Notes: generated from the sequence alone by a model not told the origin. DNA of 5,458 bases from Planctomycetaceae bacterium (GCA_031266315.1 JAISBG010000383.1:1-5458), one strand, 5' to 3'. Shown: positions 1 to 4,844, numbered from the stretch's first letter. Program-made: numbers and translations.

Positions 1-133
1 CAGATGTTAATTCGATAGCGGAATACTCAGGAAGGGCAAACCGATTGGAGTCAATAACCGCTCAATCGGTGCGACCGCTCAGCGAGCGGATCGCCCACCT
101 TATAATACGGATTGACCAACTTTCAATACGAAA
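1..133. repeat. Partial palindromic REP-like element, right half (cut by window start)
   Basis: Positions 1-112 match 253-364 with only three mismatches (56, 66 and 70), so this is the centre and right half of the same element that lies complete at 135-394. Its left half would be upstream of the window. It contains the small hairpin at 71-94: foot GCGA/TCGC, inner stem CCGCTC/GAGCGG, loop AGC. The hairpin is followed by CCAC at 95-98, which is GTGG on the other strand. Two 21-bp units in minus orientation follow (92-112 and a diverged one at 113-133). No protein function is supported. The 60-codon open frame across 45-227 is a by-product of 21-bp periodicity. Confidence 0.85.
71..94. repeat. 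REP-like small hairpin, copy 1
   Basis: GCGA (71-74) pairs with TCGC (91-94) and CCGCTC (75-80) with GAGCGG (84-89). The loop is AGC and A90 is a single bulge. In sense orientation (minus strand here) the loop reads GCT and the foot is preceded by GTGG (complement of 95-98). It has the same sequence as the copy at 323-346. Confidence 0.75.
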
Positions 134-134
134 A

Positions 135-197
135 GAGGTAGGCAATCTGCTCAAAGAGGTGAGCAATCCGCTTAAAGAGGTGGGCAATCCGCCCGCT
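135..197 (+). repeat. 21-bp tandem array A (three units)
   Basis: Three units start exactly at 135, 156 and 177. Each begins GAGGTRRGCAATC or a close variant (GAGGTAGGCAATCTG, GAGGTGAGCAATCCG, GAGGTGGGCAATCCG). The first two end in CTCAAA or CTTAAA. The third runs straight into the hairpin 184-207, so each unit copies the foot of that hairpin without its closing arm. Twenty-one bp is two helical turns and also seven codons, which explains a spurious open frame here. Confidence 0.85.
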
Positions 198-207
198 GGG
201 CGGTTGC
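184..207. repeat. REP-like small hairpin, copy 2
   Basis: GCAA (184-187) pairs with TTGC (204-207) and CCGCCC (189-194) with GGGCGG (198-203). The loop is GCT and T188 is a single bulge. GTGG at 180-183 directly abuts the foot, the arrangement known for REP sequences recognised by RAYT enzymes. Confidence 0.75.
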
Positions 208-322
208 GCCGGTTGAGTTTTAATTGACTCCAACCGGCAATGCCCCTTCTTCCAGATGTTAATTCGATAGCGGAATACTCAGGAAGGGCAAACCGATTGG
301 AGTCAATGACCGCTCAACCGGC

Positions 323-346
323 GCGACCGCTCAGCGAGCGGATCGC
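323..346. repeat. REP-like small hairpin, copy 3
   Basis: The structure is the same as at 71-94: feet GCGA/TCGC, inner stem CCGCTC/GAGCGG, loop AGC, one bulged A. CCAC follows at 347-350. It is inverted relative to the hairpin at 184-207, and together they form the doublet of the full element. Confidence 0.75.
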
Positions 347-394
347 CCACCTTATAATACGGATCGTCCACCTTACAATACGGATTGACCAACT
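344..394 (-). repeat. 21-bp tandem array in minus orientation (two and a half units)
   Basis: Units at 344-364 and 365-385 differ at only two positions (CGCCCACCTTATAATACGG against CGTCCACCTTACAATACGG). A diverged third begins TGACCAACT at 386. The upstream copy at 92-133 has one unit fewer before the TGACCAACT unit, so a whole 21-bp unit was gained or lost between the two copies. Read on the minus strand the units begin AGGTGG, as in array A. Confidence 0.8.
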
Positions 395-445
395 CTTTTG
401 ACCGCGCATTGCCCAAAACAAATCATTCACAACAATAAACGGACG

Positions 446-503
446 ATTCGTGCCTTGGCACGAATGACTCGTTTAAAGGCACGAATGACTCGTGCCTTTA
501 AAC
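446..503. repeat. Two strong inverted repeats at the head of tandem array B
   Basis: ATTCGTGCC (446-454) and GGCACGAAT (457-465) form a perfect 9-bp stem around TT. GTTTAAAGGCACGA (471-484) and TCGTGCCTTTAAAC (490-503) form a perfect 14-bp stem around ATGAC. Both stems use the same GGCACGA word as the tandem units that follow. No T-run follows either stem, so neither looks like a simple intrinsic terminator. Confidence 0.8.
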
Positions 504-586
504 AAATGACTCGTGCCTTTAAACAAATGACTTGTGCCTTTAAACGAATGACTCGTGCCTTTAAACGAACGGCTCGTGCCTATTAT
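461..586. repeat. 21-bp tandem array B (six units)
   Basis: Units begin at 461, 482, 503, 524, 545 and 566, an exact 21-bp period. The core reads CGAATGACTCGTGCCTTT followed by AAA. In the first unit (461-481) the tail runs in the inverted sense (GTTTAAAGGCA instead of GTGCCTTTAAA), and the last unit is diverged after CTCGTGCC. There are no non-repeat spacers, so this is not CRISPR. The sequence is unrelated to the GGTGGGCAA units nearby, but the period is the same. An in-frame reading gives a low-complexity peptide with RMTRAFK-type repeats that is very unlikely to be a real protein. Confidence 0.85.
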
Positions 587-723
587 CTCTCGGTTGGTGT
601 TCTATCGAACACGGAAAGTAGGAAAAACACGAAGTGGGGAGTTGATTCTTTTTCGTGGGTTTCGCGGGTTTCGTGTTCAAGAAAAGGAGATTATACTTTG
701 AACGGTAACAACTGGGTCTTTTG
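587..723. other. Non-coding stretch between repeats
   Basis: No gene is supported. The stretch holds one small perfect hairpin, GTGTTC (597-602) with GAACAC (607-612) and a 4-nt loop. It also has a G/T-rich run in which TTTCG(T/C)GGG words recur at about 650-674. Its function is unknown. Confidence 0.5.
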
Positions 724-809
724 TAGGAACGCGGGCGTCCCGCCCGCAATAGCAAAATAATGTTCTGTAGTTCTATGCAGTCTATGCAGGCGGGACGCCC
801 GCGTTCCTA
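724..809. repeat. GC-rich 21-bp perfect inverted repeat
   Basis: The 21 bases at 724-744 (TAGGAACGCGGGCG followed by TCCCGCC) are the exact reverse complement of 789-809, with a 44-nt interior. The interior ends in a 9-bp direct tandem repeat, TCTATGCAG, at 772-780 and 781-789. In one frame the left arm encodes RNAGVPPA. I recall similar peptides as repeat-derived spurious ORFs in planctomycete-like genomes, which would suggest a dispersed intergenic repeat. No flanking transposase is present. Confidence 0.8.
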
Positions 810-968
810 AAACAACCTATTTATAACAGCATTGGGTATATTTTGGTCAGGGCTTGCCCCGCTTGAAGTTTTAACGTTTCCGCTTAAAATAGTTGCCTAT
901 GGAAACAAATACGGAGCGTTGCCTTGTCAATCGAGGCGGAAAAAATTTTTTAACAGCCGGATTTTATT
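810..968. other. Leader region of the aminotransferase gene
   Basis: This is AT-rich non-coding DNA in front of the aminotransferase start. I see no well-spaced pair of -35 and -10 hexamers. An A6T6 tract sits about 20 bp before the start, within GGAAAAAATTTTTTAAC (941-957). There is no purine-rich Shine-Dalgarno sequence, because the bases just before ATG are CCGGATTTTATT. The promoter therefore cannot be placed with confidence. Confidence 0.4.
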
Positions 969-2081
969 ATGACAACACATTGGATTTCAAAACGTGCCGG
1001 AACATTTGAAGCGTCCGGTATTCGAAAAGTATTTGATCTTGCGGCGAATCTTCAGAATCCAATCAATCTTTCGATTGGTCAGCCCGATTTTGATGTGCCG
1101 GAAGCCGCACGGAACGTCATGATCAACGCGATTAACTCCGCTAAAGGCGGTTATACGCCCACTCAAGGGCTTGCGGTATTTCGTGAAACGCTTCAAAAAC
1201 GAATTGACGCTCAATACGGTCATTCCAATCGGTCTGTTTTTATTGTCAGCGGAACCAGCGGGGCACTTGTTTTGGCGTTGCTTGTTACGGTTGACGCGGG
1301 CGATGAAGTGATTTTCTTTGACCCGTATTTTGTCATGTACGACGCTTTAGTGCGAATGACCGGCGGTGTACCGGTTGCGGTGGATACGTATCCTCATTTC
1401 CAGTACGATATTCAACGTCTGGCGGACGCAATCACGCCGAAAACAAAGGCAATTATCCTAAACTCTCCCGCAAATCCAAACGGTAAAGTCGCCACTCGTG
1501 AAGAAGTAAAAGCCATCGCCGAACTCGCCGATAAACACAATATTTTACTTATCAGTGATGAAATTTATAGAACGTTTTGTTATCAGGAGTTTGCGTCTCC
1601 GGCGGAGTACAACCCCAATACGTTGGTTATGGACGGCTTTAGCAAGTCGCACGGAATGCCGGGTTGGAGGGTTGGTTTTGTGCATGGTCCCAAGGAATTG
1701 ATTGAGCAAATGCTCAAATTTCAACAATATACCTTTGTTTGTTCGCCGCATGTCGGGCAACTCGGAGCGTTAGCGGCGTTGGACATTGATATGACCGCTC
1801 AAATTGAAAGTTACCGCAAACGCCGCGACATGCTTTACGACGCTCTCAAAAATGATTACGAAATCAACAAACCGGAAGGAGCGTTTTACATGTTCCCGAA
1901 AGCCCCTTGGGGAACCGCGACGGAATTTGTCGAAAAAGCAATTACGGAATATTCAATGCTGATTATACCGGGCAATGTCTTCAGCCGGAAAGATACACAT
2001 TTCCGTATTTCTTACTCTGCCACCGAAGAAACGATTCAACGTGGTATCGAAGCCTTCCGAAAACTGGCGAAAAAGCCGTAA
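969..2081 (+). CDS. PLP-dependent aminotransferase, class I/II (fold type I)
   Basis: This predicted cytosolic enzyme of 370 residues transfers an amino group between an amino acid and a 2-oxo acid using pyridoxal phosphate. Family hallmarks are in order. NLSIGQPDFDVP at 33-44 is the N-terminal substrate-site segment, and GGYTPTQGLAVFRE at 60-73 is typical of the subfamily. SGTSGAL (94-100) binds the cofactor phosphate, and NSPANPNG (165-172) carries the conserved Asn169. Asp197 and Tyr200 lie in SDEIYR. Lys226 in FSKSHGMPGWRVGF is the Schiff-base lysine, followed by Arg234. Arg346 in HFRISYS should bind the substrate carboxylate. Length is slightly short of the 380-400 usual for aspartate aminotransferase-like members, but nothing essential is missing. 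The start is chosen because the N-terminus fits the family, although no Shine-Dalgarno sequence precedes it. The gene stands alone and converges on yeiP. Substrate specificity (aspartate, alanine or another amino acid) cannot be read from the sequence. Confidence 0.95.
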   Translation: MTTHWISKRAGTFEASGIRKVFDLAANLQNPINLSIGQPDFDVPEAARNVMINAINSAKGGYTPTQGLAVFRETLQKRIDAQYGHSNRSVFIVSGTSGALVLALLVTVDAGDEVIFFDPYFVMYDALVRMTGGVPVAVDTYPHFQYDIQRLADAITPKTKAIILNSPANPNGKVATREEVKAIAELADKHNILLISDEIYRTFCYQEFASPAEYNPNTLVMDGFSKSHGMPGWRVGFVHGPKELIEQMLKFQQYTFVCSPHVGQLGALAALDIDMTAQIESYRKRRDMLYDALKNDYEINKPEGAFYMFPKAPWGTATEFVEKAITEYSMLIIPGNVFSRKDTHFRISYSATEETIQRGIEAFRKLAKKP

Positions 2082-2121
2082 ACCCTTTCACCGCAAGTCA
2101 AAAACCGGATTAGGTGTTTCC

Positions 2122-2157
2122 CACTGGAATAATAAAATAATTGGTAATATTTCAGTG
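2122..2157 (+). terminator. Possible weak stem-loop after the aminotransferase gene
   Basis: CACTGGAATA (2122-2131) pairs with TATTTCAGTG (2148-2157) at nine of ten positions around an AT-rich 16-nt loop. AATTTTCGTT follows, a poor T-tract. It lies 41 bp beyond the stop codon. It may terminate transcription or only be part of an AT-rich spacer. Confidence 0.3.
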
Positions 2158-2184
2158 AATTTTCGTTAAAGGTAGGCAATCATC

Positions 2185-2247
2185 AGGTGGGCAACCTTTT
2201 ACAAGAGGTAGGCAACCGTTTACAAGAGGTGGGCAACCGTTCGCTGA
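2185..2247 (+). repeat. 21-bp tandem array C (three units plus a partial one)
   Basis: Units start at 2185, 2206 and 2227, preceded by a short 15-bp partial unit at 2170. Each begins AGGTGGGCAACC or AGGTAGGCAACC, and the first two end in TTTACAAG. As in array A, the last unit leads directly into the small hairpin, and GTRG tetranucleotides fall at 2187, 2208 and 2229. Confidence 0.85.
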
Positions 2248-2255
2248 ACGGTTGC
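2233..2255. repeat. REP-like small hairpin, copy 4
   Basis: GCAA (2233-2236) pairs with TTGC (2252-2255) and CCGTTC (2237-2242) with GAACGG (2246-2251). The loop is GCT. There is no bulge in this copy. GTGG at 2229-2232 abuts the foot. Compared with copy 2, two stem positions changed together on both sides (CC/GG to TT/AA). Confidence 0.75.
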
Positions 2256-2339
2256 GTCGGCGATAGCCGACTGTGAACTAGATTAACGACGGCAAATGAT
2301 ATTGCTTTCCGTGTTGGAGTCAATGCAGAGTCAACCGGC

Positions 2340-2363
2340 GCAACCGCCCAGCGGGCGGATTGC
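2340..2363. repeat. REP-like small hairpin, copy 5
   Basis: GCAA (2340-2343) pairs with TTGC (2360-2363) and CCGCCC (2344-2349) with GGGCGG (2353-2358). The loop is AGC, A2359 is a bulge, and CCAC follows at 2364-2367. It is inverted relative to the hairpin at 2233-2255. Confidence 0.75.
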
Positions 2364-2417
2364 CCACCATTTTCCGCGATTCTTCGTGTTTAAAATGAAC
2401 TTTTCAATGCTTGGACA

Positions 2418-2437
2418 CCTAATACGGTAGAATTAGG
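2418..2437 (-). terminator. Small stem-loop just after yeiP
   Basis: CCTAAT (2418-2423) pairs with ATTAGG (2432-2437) around an 8-nt loop, starting five bases beyond the yeiP stop. The stem is short and no T-run follows on the minus strand, so a role as a terminator is doubtful. The larger palindromic element beyond it could serve instead. Confidence 0.25.
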
Positions 2438-2442
2438 ACATT

Positions 2443-3006
2443 TCATGCTCTGCTCAGAAAATCGCCGGTTCGGGTATCCACACGAATGAGTTCGCCTTCA
2501 TTGAGATATTCGGGGACTTGAATTTCAAGACCGGTTTCGAGAGTTGCCGGTTTGGTGCGGGATGTCGCGGAATTACCGCGTGCTGCCGGATCGCATTTGA
2601 CCACTTTAAGCGAAACCGCCGTCGGAATCTCAATACCAACACATTCGTCATTGTAAATCAACGCCCGAACTCCTTCCAATTCTTCCGAAATGTATTGCAT
2701 TTCTTCATCAATATCTGTTTTTTTCAAACTGTACTGGTTGTAGTCCAGATTATCCATAAAAATACAATCATCAGCATCACTGTACAGATATTTTACTTCG
2801 CGCCGCTGGAAATCGGCAGAGTTGAGCGATTCCGTACCTTTAAGCGTTATATCGACTTTTTGTTTCGTCACAAGATTTCGCGCACGGAATTTGTAAAGAG
2901 TTGCCGCACCGCGTGCTGACGGCGATTGAACGTTAATTCCTTCAATAATACAAGGGGAACCGTTGTAAACGACAACTTCCCCGCGTTTAATTTCCTTAGC
3001 AATCAT
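2443..3006 (-). CDS. yeiP: Elongation factor P-like protein YeiP (EfpL)
   Basis: This 187-residue cytosolic translation factor has the three-domain EF-P fold, and its length is close to the 190 residues of E. coli YeiP. EF-P-type proteins bind stalled ribosomes between the P and E sites and help form difficult peptide bonds such as polyproline. Residues 1-62 form the KOW-like domain I. Its loop SPSARGAATLYK (28-39) has Arg32 at the tip where canonical EF-P carries the modified lysine. This is the signature of YeiP/EfpL, which is known to act without that modification. Residues 64-126 form domain II (YLYSDADDCIFMDNLDYNQY). The C-terminal OB domain includes NSATSRTKPATLETGLEIQVPEYLNEGE (145-172). 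The start fits the family N-terminus (AKEIKRGEVVVYNG), and no Shine-Dalgarno sequence is visible. It is the last of four minus-strand genes and lies 129 bp after the preceding one, across a long inverted repeat. Confidence 0.95.
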   Translation of the reverse strand: MIAKEIKRGEVVVYNGSPCIIEGINVQSPSARGAATLYKFRARNLVTKQKVDITLKGTESLNSADFQRREVKYLYSDADDCIFMDNLDYNQYSLKKTDIDEEMQYISEELEGVRALIYNDECVGIEIPTAVSLKVVKCDPAARGNSATSRTKPATLETGLEIQVPEYLNEGELIRVDTRTGDFLSRA

Positions 3007-3025
3007 TATAATAGTGGAAAGTGGA

Positions 3026-3138
3026 TAGTTGAGAGTGGATAGTTAATAAATAGTGAATAATTGATAATGGATAGTTGAAAGAGCAGATAAACGAAAAAAA
3101 TTATTCACTATCCACTATTAACTCTCCACTATCAACTA
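3026..3138. repeat. Long AT-rich inverted repeat upstream of yeiP
   Basis: The left arm 3026-3062 (beginning TAGTTGAGAGTGGATAGTTA) pairs with the right arm 3099-3138. There are two point mismatches and one small gap of 3 nt, and the interior is 36 nt. The word GGATAGTT recurs in direct orientation at about 3023, 3037 and 3069, so the arms are built from a short degenerate repeat. The right arm overlaps the stop codon of the upstream gene (3136-3138), and the left arm ends 20 bp before the yeiP start codon. A transcript across it would form a hairpin of about 37 bp. It could end transcription, stabilise an mRNA end, or be only an inserted repeat. Confidence 0.75.
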
Positions 3139-3813
3139 AATAATTACTCCGCTTGCCGGATCAATCGCAATTCCCTGACAAAGGCGGCACAAAATTTCAA
3201 GAACGAATACTAACGTGTTCGGGTCAATCCGTTCAAACTCGGAGCTGTCTTCCAAACAAGCTTTTTCATCGGGTTCCACACCATTGACAAGGCAATTTTC
3301 GTAAGAATCCGGGTCGAAATGAAACCGTTTTCTTTGATTGGGAAACAGTTTATCGGAATAGTTTCCATTTGAAAAGAGTGATTCCGTTTTATTCTTTTCC
3401 CGCGGCGCAAATTGGAGGACAGGCATTTTGACAATTTTGAAAGCGGCAGTTCCGGCGGTTTGTTCAAAGTGAAGGATTTCAAATTTTGCCAGACATGTTT
3501 TCGCTTCACGGAGCCGTTCTTTTTCTTTCGCCGTACTGCCTTTTTCAAGTATTTCGGCAAGACGACAAATTTCGTGATGAACATCATTTCCTTCGTGGTA
3601 CACAATTTCCAGAGCGGAATGATCTTCATAAGAAGCAACTGTCATGGCAAGAAGATTTCCACCGGGTTCCGCTTTACTGTCGAGAATGGTGAGTGTTCCG
3701 GCAACATGTCGCAATTCCCGACGAACATCCGATAATCGCGGACGCATTGCCGGATTGAAAAGCACGAAATACGTTTCGCGCCAGGTATAACGTTCATCGT
3801 TAAATAAAGACAT
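3136..3813 (-). CDS. Conserved hypothetical protein, planctomycete type
   Basis: This is a soluble protein of 225 residues with no signal peptide or membrane segment. I do not recognise a characterised family. The start MSLFNDERYTWRETYFVLF, the middle LAKFEILHFEQ and the end NTLVFVLEILCRLCQGIAIDPASGVII resemble a hypothetical protein I recall from planctomycete genomes. That is memory and not a search result. The frame stays open further upstream to GTG 3954 or ATG 3951, which would add 47 residues (272 in all). I prefer ATG 3813 because the extra residues look unlike the rest, a promoter-like sequence lies inside that extension, and the remembered homologues begin at MSLF. Neither start has a Shine-Dalgarno sequence. 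Charged helix-rich segments (about 80-110 from the preferred start) suggest an alpha/beta protein. It lies directly upstream of yeiP on the same strand. Confidence 0.8.
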   Translation of the reverse strand: MSLFNDERYTWRETYFVLFNPAMRPRLSDVRRELRHVAGTLTILDSKAEPGGNLLAMTVASYEDHSALEIVYHEGNDVHHEICRLAEILEKGSTAKEKERLREAKTCLAKFEILHFEQTAGTAAFKIVKMPVLQFAPREKNKTESLFSNGNYSDKLFPNQRKRFHFDPDSYENCLVNGVEPDEKACLEDSSEFERIDPNTLVFVLEILCRLCQGIAIDPASGVII

Positions 3814-3875
3814 CGGAATATGTGAGGTGTTAGGTGCCGGATCAATGCCGAAAGTTATGAACCTGCAAGTCTCCC

Positions 3876-3904
3876 ATTGTAAACCAGCGCCAAAATCAAT
3901 ACAA
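3876..3904 (-). promoter_or_regulatory. Candidate promoter for the hypothetical gene
   Basis: On the minus strand TTGTAT (complement of 3899-3904) is followed after exactly 17 bp by TACAAT (complement of 3876-3881). The -10 matches TATAAT at five of six positions and the -35 is weak (three of six). It lies about 63 bp before the preferred start at 3813. It would fall inside the coding sequence if the longer start were used. Confidence 0.35.
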
Positions 3905-3992
3905 GCGTTGTCCCTTAATTTTAGCCAAGCGTTTCCGACAGTTAGGCACATCACACTCTTACGGAGGTTATCAAAACTTCAAACTTCAAATT

Positions 3993-4763
3993 TCAGACAA
4001 CACTCAACACTAAAATCATTCCAGAGATAATAATCATGCCATAGACAATCAAACGAAAATAATAGTCGCTAACGTAATGATGTAGCCGGTTGCCGAGAAG
4101 CATACCCGAAATCAAAAACGGCAATGTTATGATAAGTACCCAACCGATTTCCGGTGTCCAACCTTGTTGGTCAAACAAGGAAAATCGGAGTATCCAGATT
4201 GTATTCATCGTGAACCAAAGCAAGCAGAGGCTTACGCGAAACAAGGACTTATTCGGTAACGCTTTTGAAGCGTAGAGGACAACAAACGGTCCGCCGGAAA
4301 CAAACGCTCCATGAACAATACCGCCCAAAAACAACACTCCCCGCATCAATAAATTCTTTTCTGCAACCGAAATTGATTCCGGCGATAAATTCGTATCGTT
4401 TTTATTGATCGTTTTTTTCATTCCATGTATTCCAATACCAATCATAAATAAGGACAACAGTCCTTTCAAAATATTTTCAGGGAGATAATCGAACAATAAC
4501 ATTCCTATGGGAAGTCCAATCCCGACATAAACGACAATAAACAAATATTCTTTCCAAACGATATTTTTCCAAGAAACCAAAACGATGTAACCGGCTAATA
4601 TCCAAGCCAACACCGCTAATACCGGCACCGCGACTTTAATTCCCAGTAACATGGCGATAAACGGTAACGCTAAAACCGTACAGCCGAAACCGGTAATTCC
4701 TTCAAGAGCATGTGTACCAAACACAATAATACCAACAAGGAAAATTTGTACCCACTCATTCAT
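3993..4763 (-). CDS. TauE/SafE family sulfite/anion exporter-like membrane protein
   Basis: This 256-residue integral inner-membrane protein has about eight or nine hydrophobic segments: roughly 5-20, 28-44, 46-64, 73-90, 97-114, 138-166, 172-192, 205-224 and 236-256. It has the two-fold internal repeat of the TauE/SafE family. The first half carries ALEGITGFGCTVLALPF (19-35) and the second half carries the related GGIVHGAFVSGGPFVVLYA (147-165), each a glycine-rich segment ending in a short hydrophobic run. A polar loop (115-135) joins the halves. Members export or take up small sulfur- or carbon-containing anions such as sulfite, sulfoacetate or glycolate. The substrate cannot be told here because no sulfur-metabolism gene is adjacent. 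The length is usual for the family. AGGAAA lies about 11 bases before the ATG, a weak and rather distant Shine-Dalgarno match. Confidence 0.9.
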   Translation of the reverse strand: MNEWVQIFLVGIIVFGTHALEGITGFGCTVLALPFIAMLLGIKVAVPVLAVLAWILAGYIVLVSWKNIVWKEYLFIVVYVGIGLPIGMLLFDYLPENILKGLLSLFMIGIGIHGMKKTINKNDTNLSPESISVAEKNLLMRGVLFLGGIVHGAFVSGGPFVVLYASKALPNKSLFRVSLCLLWFTMNTIWILRFSLFDQQGWTPEIGWVLIITLPFLISGMLLGNRLHHYVSDYYFRLIVYGMIIISGMILVLSVV

Positions 4764-4805
4764 TACCGTAAGTTTCCTGTAAATGTTTCGTAAAACTGTA
4801 AAAAC

Positions 4806-4836
4806 AAAATACCTCGAAATTTAATATCATTGTCAA
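4806..4836 (-). promoter_or_regulatory. Candidate promoter for the TauE/SafE gene
   Basis: A perfect TTGACA (complement of 4831-4836) is followed after 19 bp by TATTTT (complement of 4806-4811), which matches the -10 consensus at four of six. The spacer is longer than ideal. The site lies just after the lipoprotein stop codon and about 43 bp before the permease start, so the permease could be transcribed independently. Confidence 0.3.
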
Positions 4837-4844
4837 AGACCGAA

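Larger units (their letters stand above)
135..394. repeat. Complete palindromic REP-doublet-like element
   Basis: Reading inward, 178-217 pairs with 313-352 as a roughly 40-bp stem without gaps and with few mismatches. It includes an exact 12-bp match, 206-217 with 313-324. After 5 nt on each side, 223-237 pairs with 293-307 (14 of 15), and TGCCC at 241-245 pairs with GGGCA at 286-290. TTCC at 250-253 then pairs with GGAA at 282-285, leaving a 28-nt apex at 254-281. Each arm also holds its own small hairpin (184-207 and 323-346). Outside the arms lie 21-bp units in opposite orientations (135-197 and 344-394). The layout is array, hairpin, centre, hairpin, inverted array, which resembles the paired REP units of BIMEs. 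That family assignment is an inference. Confidence 0.8.
2170..2368. repeat. Palindromic REP-doublet-like element, second locus
   Basis: This element is related to that at 135-394 and lies in the intergenic space between two converging genes. The left side has 21-bp units and a hairpin (2233-2255), and the right side has an inverted hairpin (2340-2363) ending in CCCACC. The arms at about 2228-2260 and 2335-2368 are near reverse complements. The centre is different from the other copies except for TTGGAGTCAATG (2314-2325), which matches TTGGAGTCAATG at 297-308. The centre has its own perfect hairpin, GTCGGC (2256-2261) with GCCGAC (2266-2271). The conserved arms with diverged centre suggest an older, independent insertion. 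Confidence 0.8.

Noticed and set aside
45..227. Open frame of 60 codons on the plus strand
   Set aside because: It runs through the inverted repeat and the 21-bp array, and the period divisible by three keeps it open. The peptide is a low-complexity repeat (KEVGN) with no family signature.
253..290. Possible integron attC or phage attachment site at the apex of the element
   Set aside because: No integrase is present and the GTTRRRY/RYYYAAC core pair is not found at the required places.
461..586. Possible CRISPR array
   Set aside because: Units are contiguous at 21 bp with no unique spacers, and no cas gene is present.
398..760. Open frame of 120 codons on the plus strand
   Set aside because: It spans array B and the left arm of the 724-809 inverted repeat. 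The RMTRAFK repeats and the RNAGVPPA end are translations of DNA repeats.
724..809. Insertion sequence with terminal inverted repeats
   Set aside because: The interior is only 44 bp and cannot encode a transposase. At most it is a non-autonomous repeat, and no target-site duplication is evident.
1545..1760. Open frame antisense within the aminotransferase gene
   Set aside because: It overlaps the catalytic lysine region of a clearly functional gene and has no independent support.
2518..2919. Open frame of 133 codons antisense to yeiP
   Set aside because: It is fully shadowed by a well-conserved gene and rich in Phe, Arg and Asn as expected for an antisense frame.
3412..3735. Open frame antisense to the hypothetical gene
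   Set aside because: It is an antisense shadow with Phe-rich composition and no domain signature. The opposite frame reads as a normal protein.
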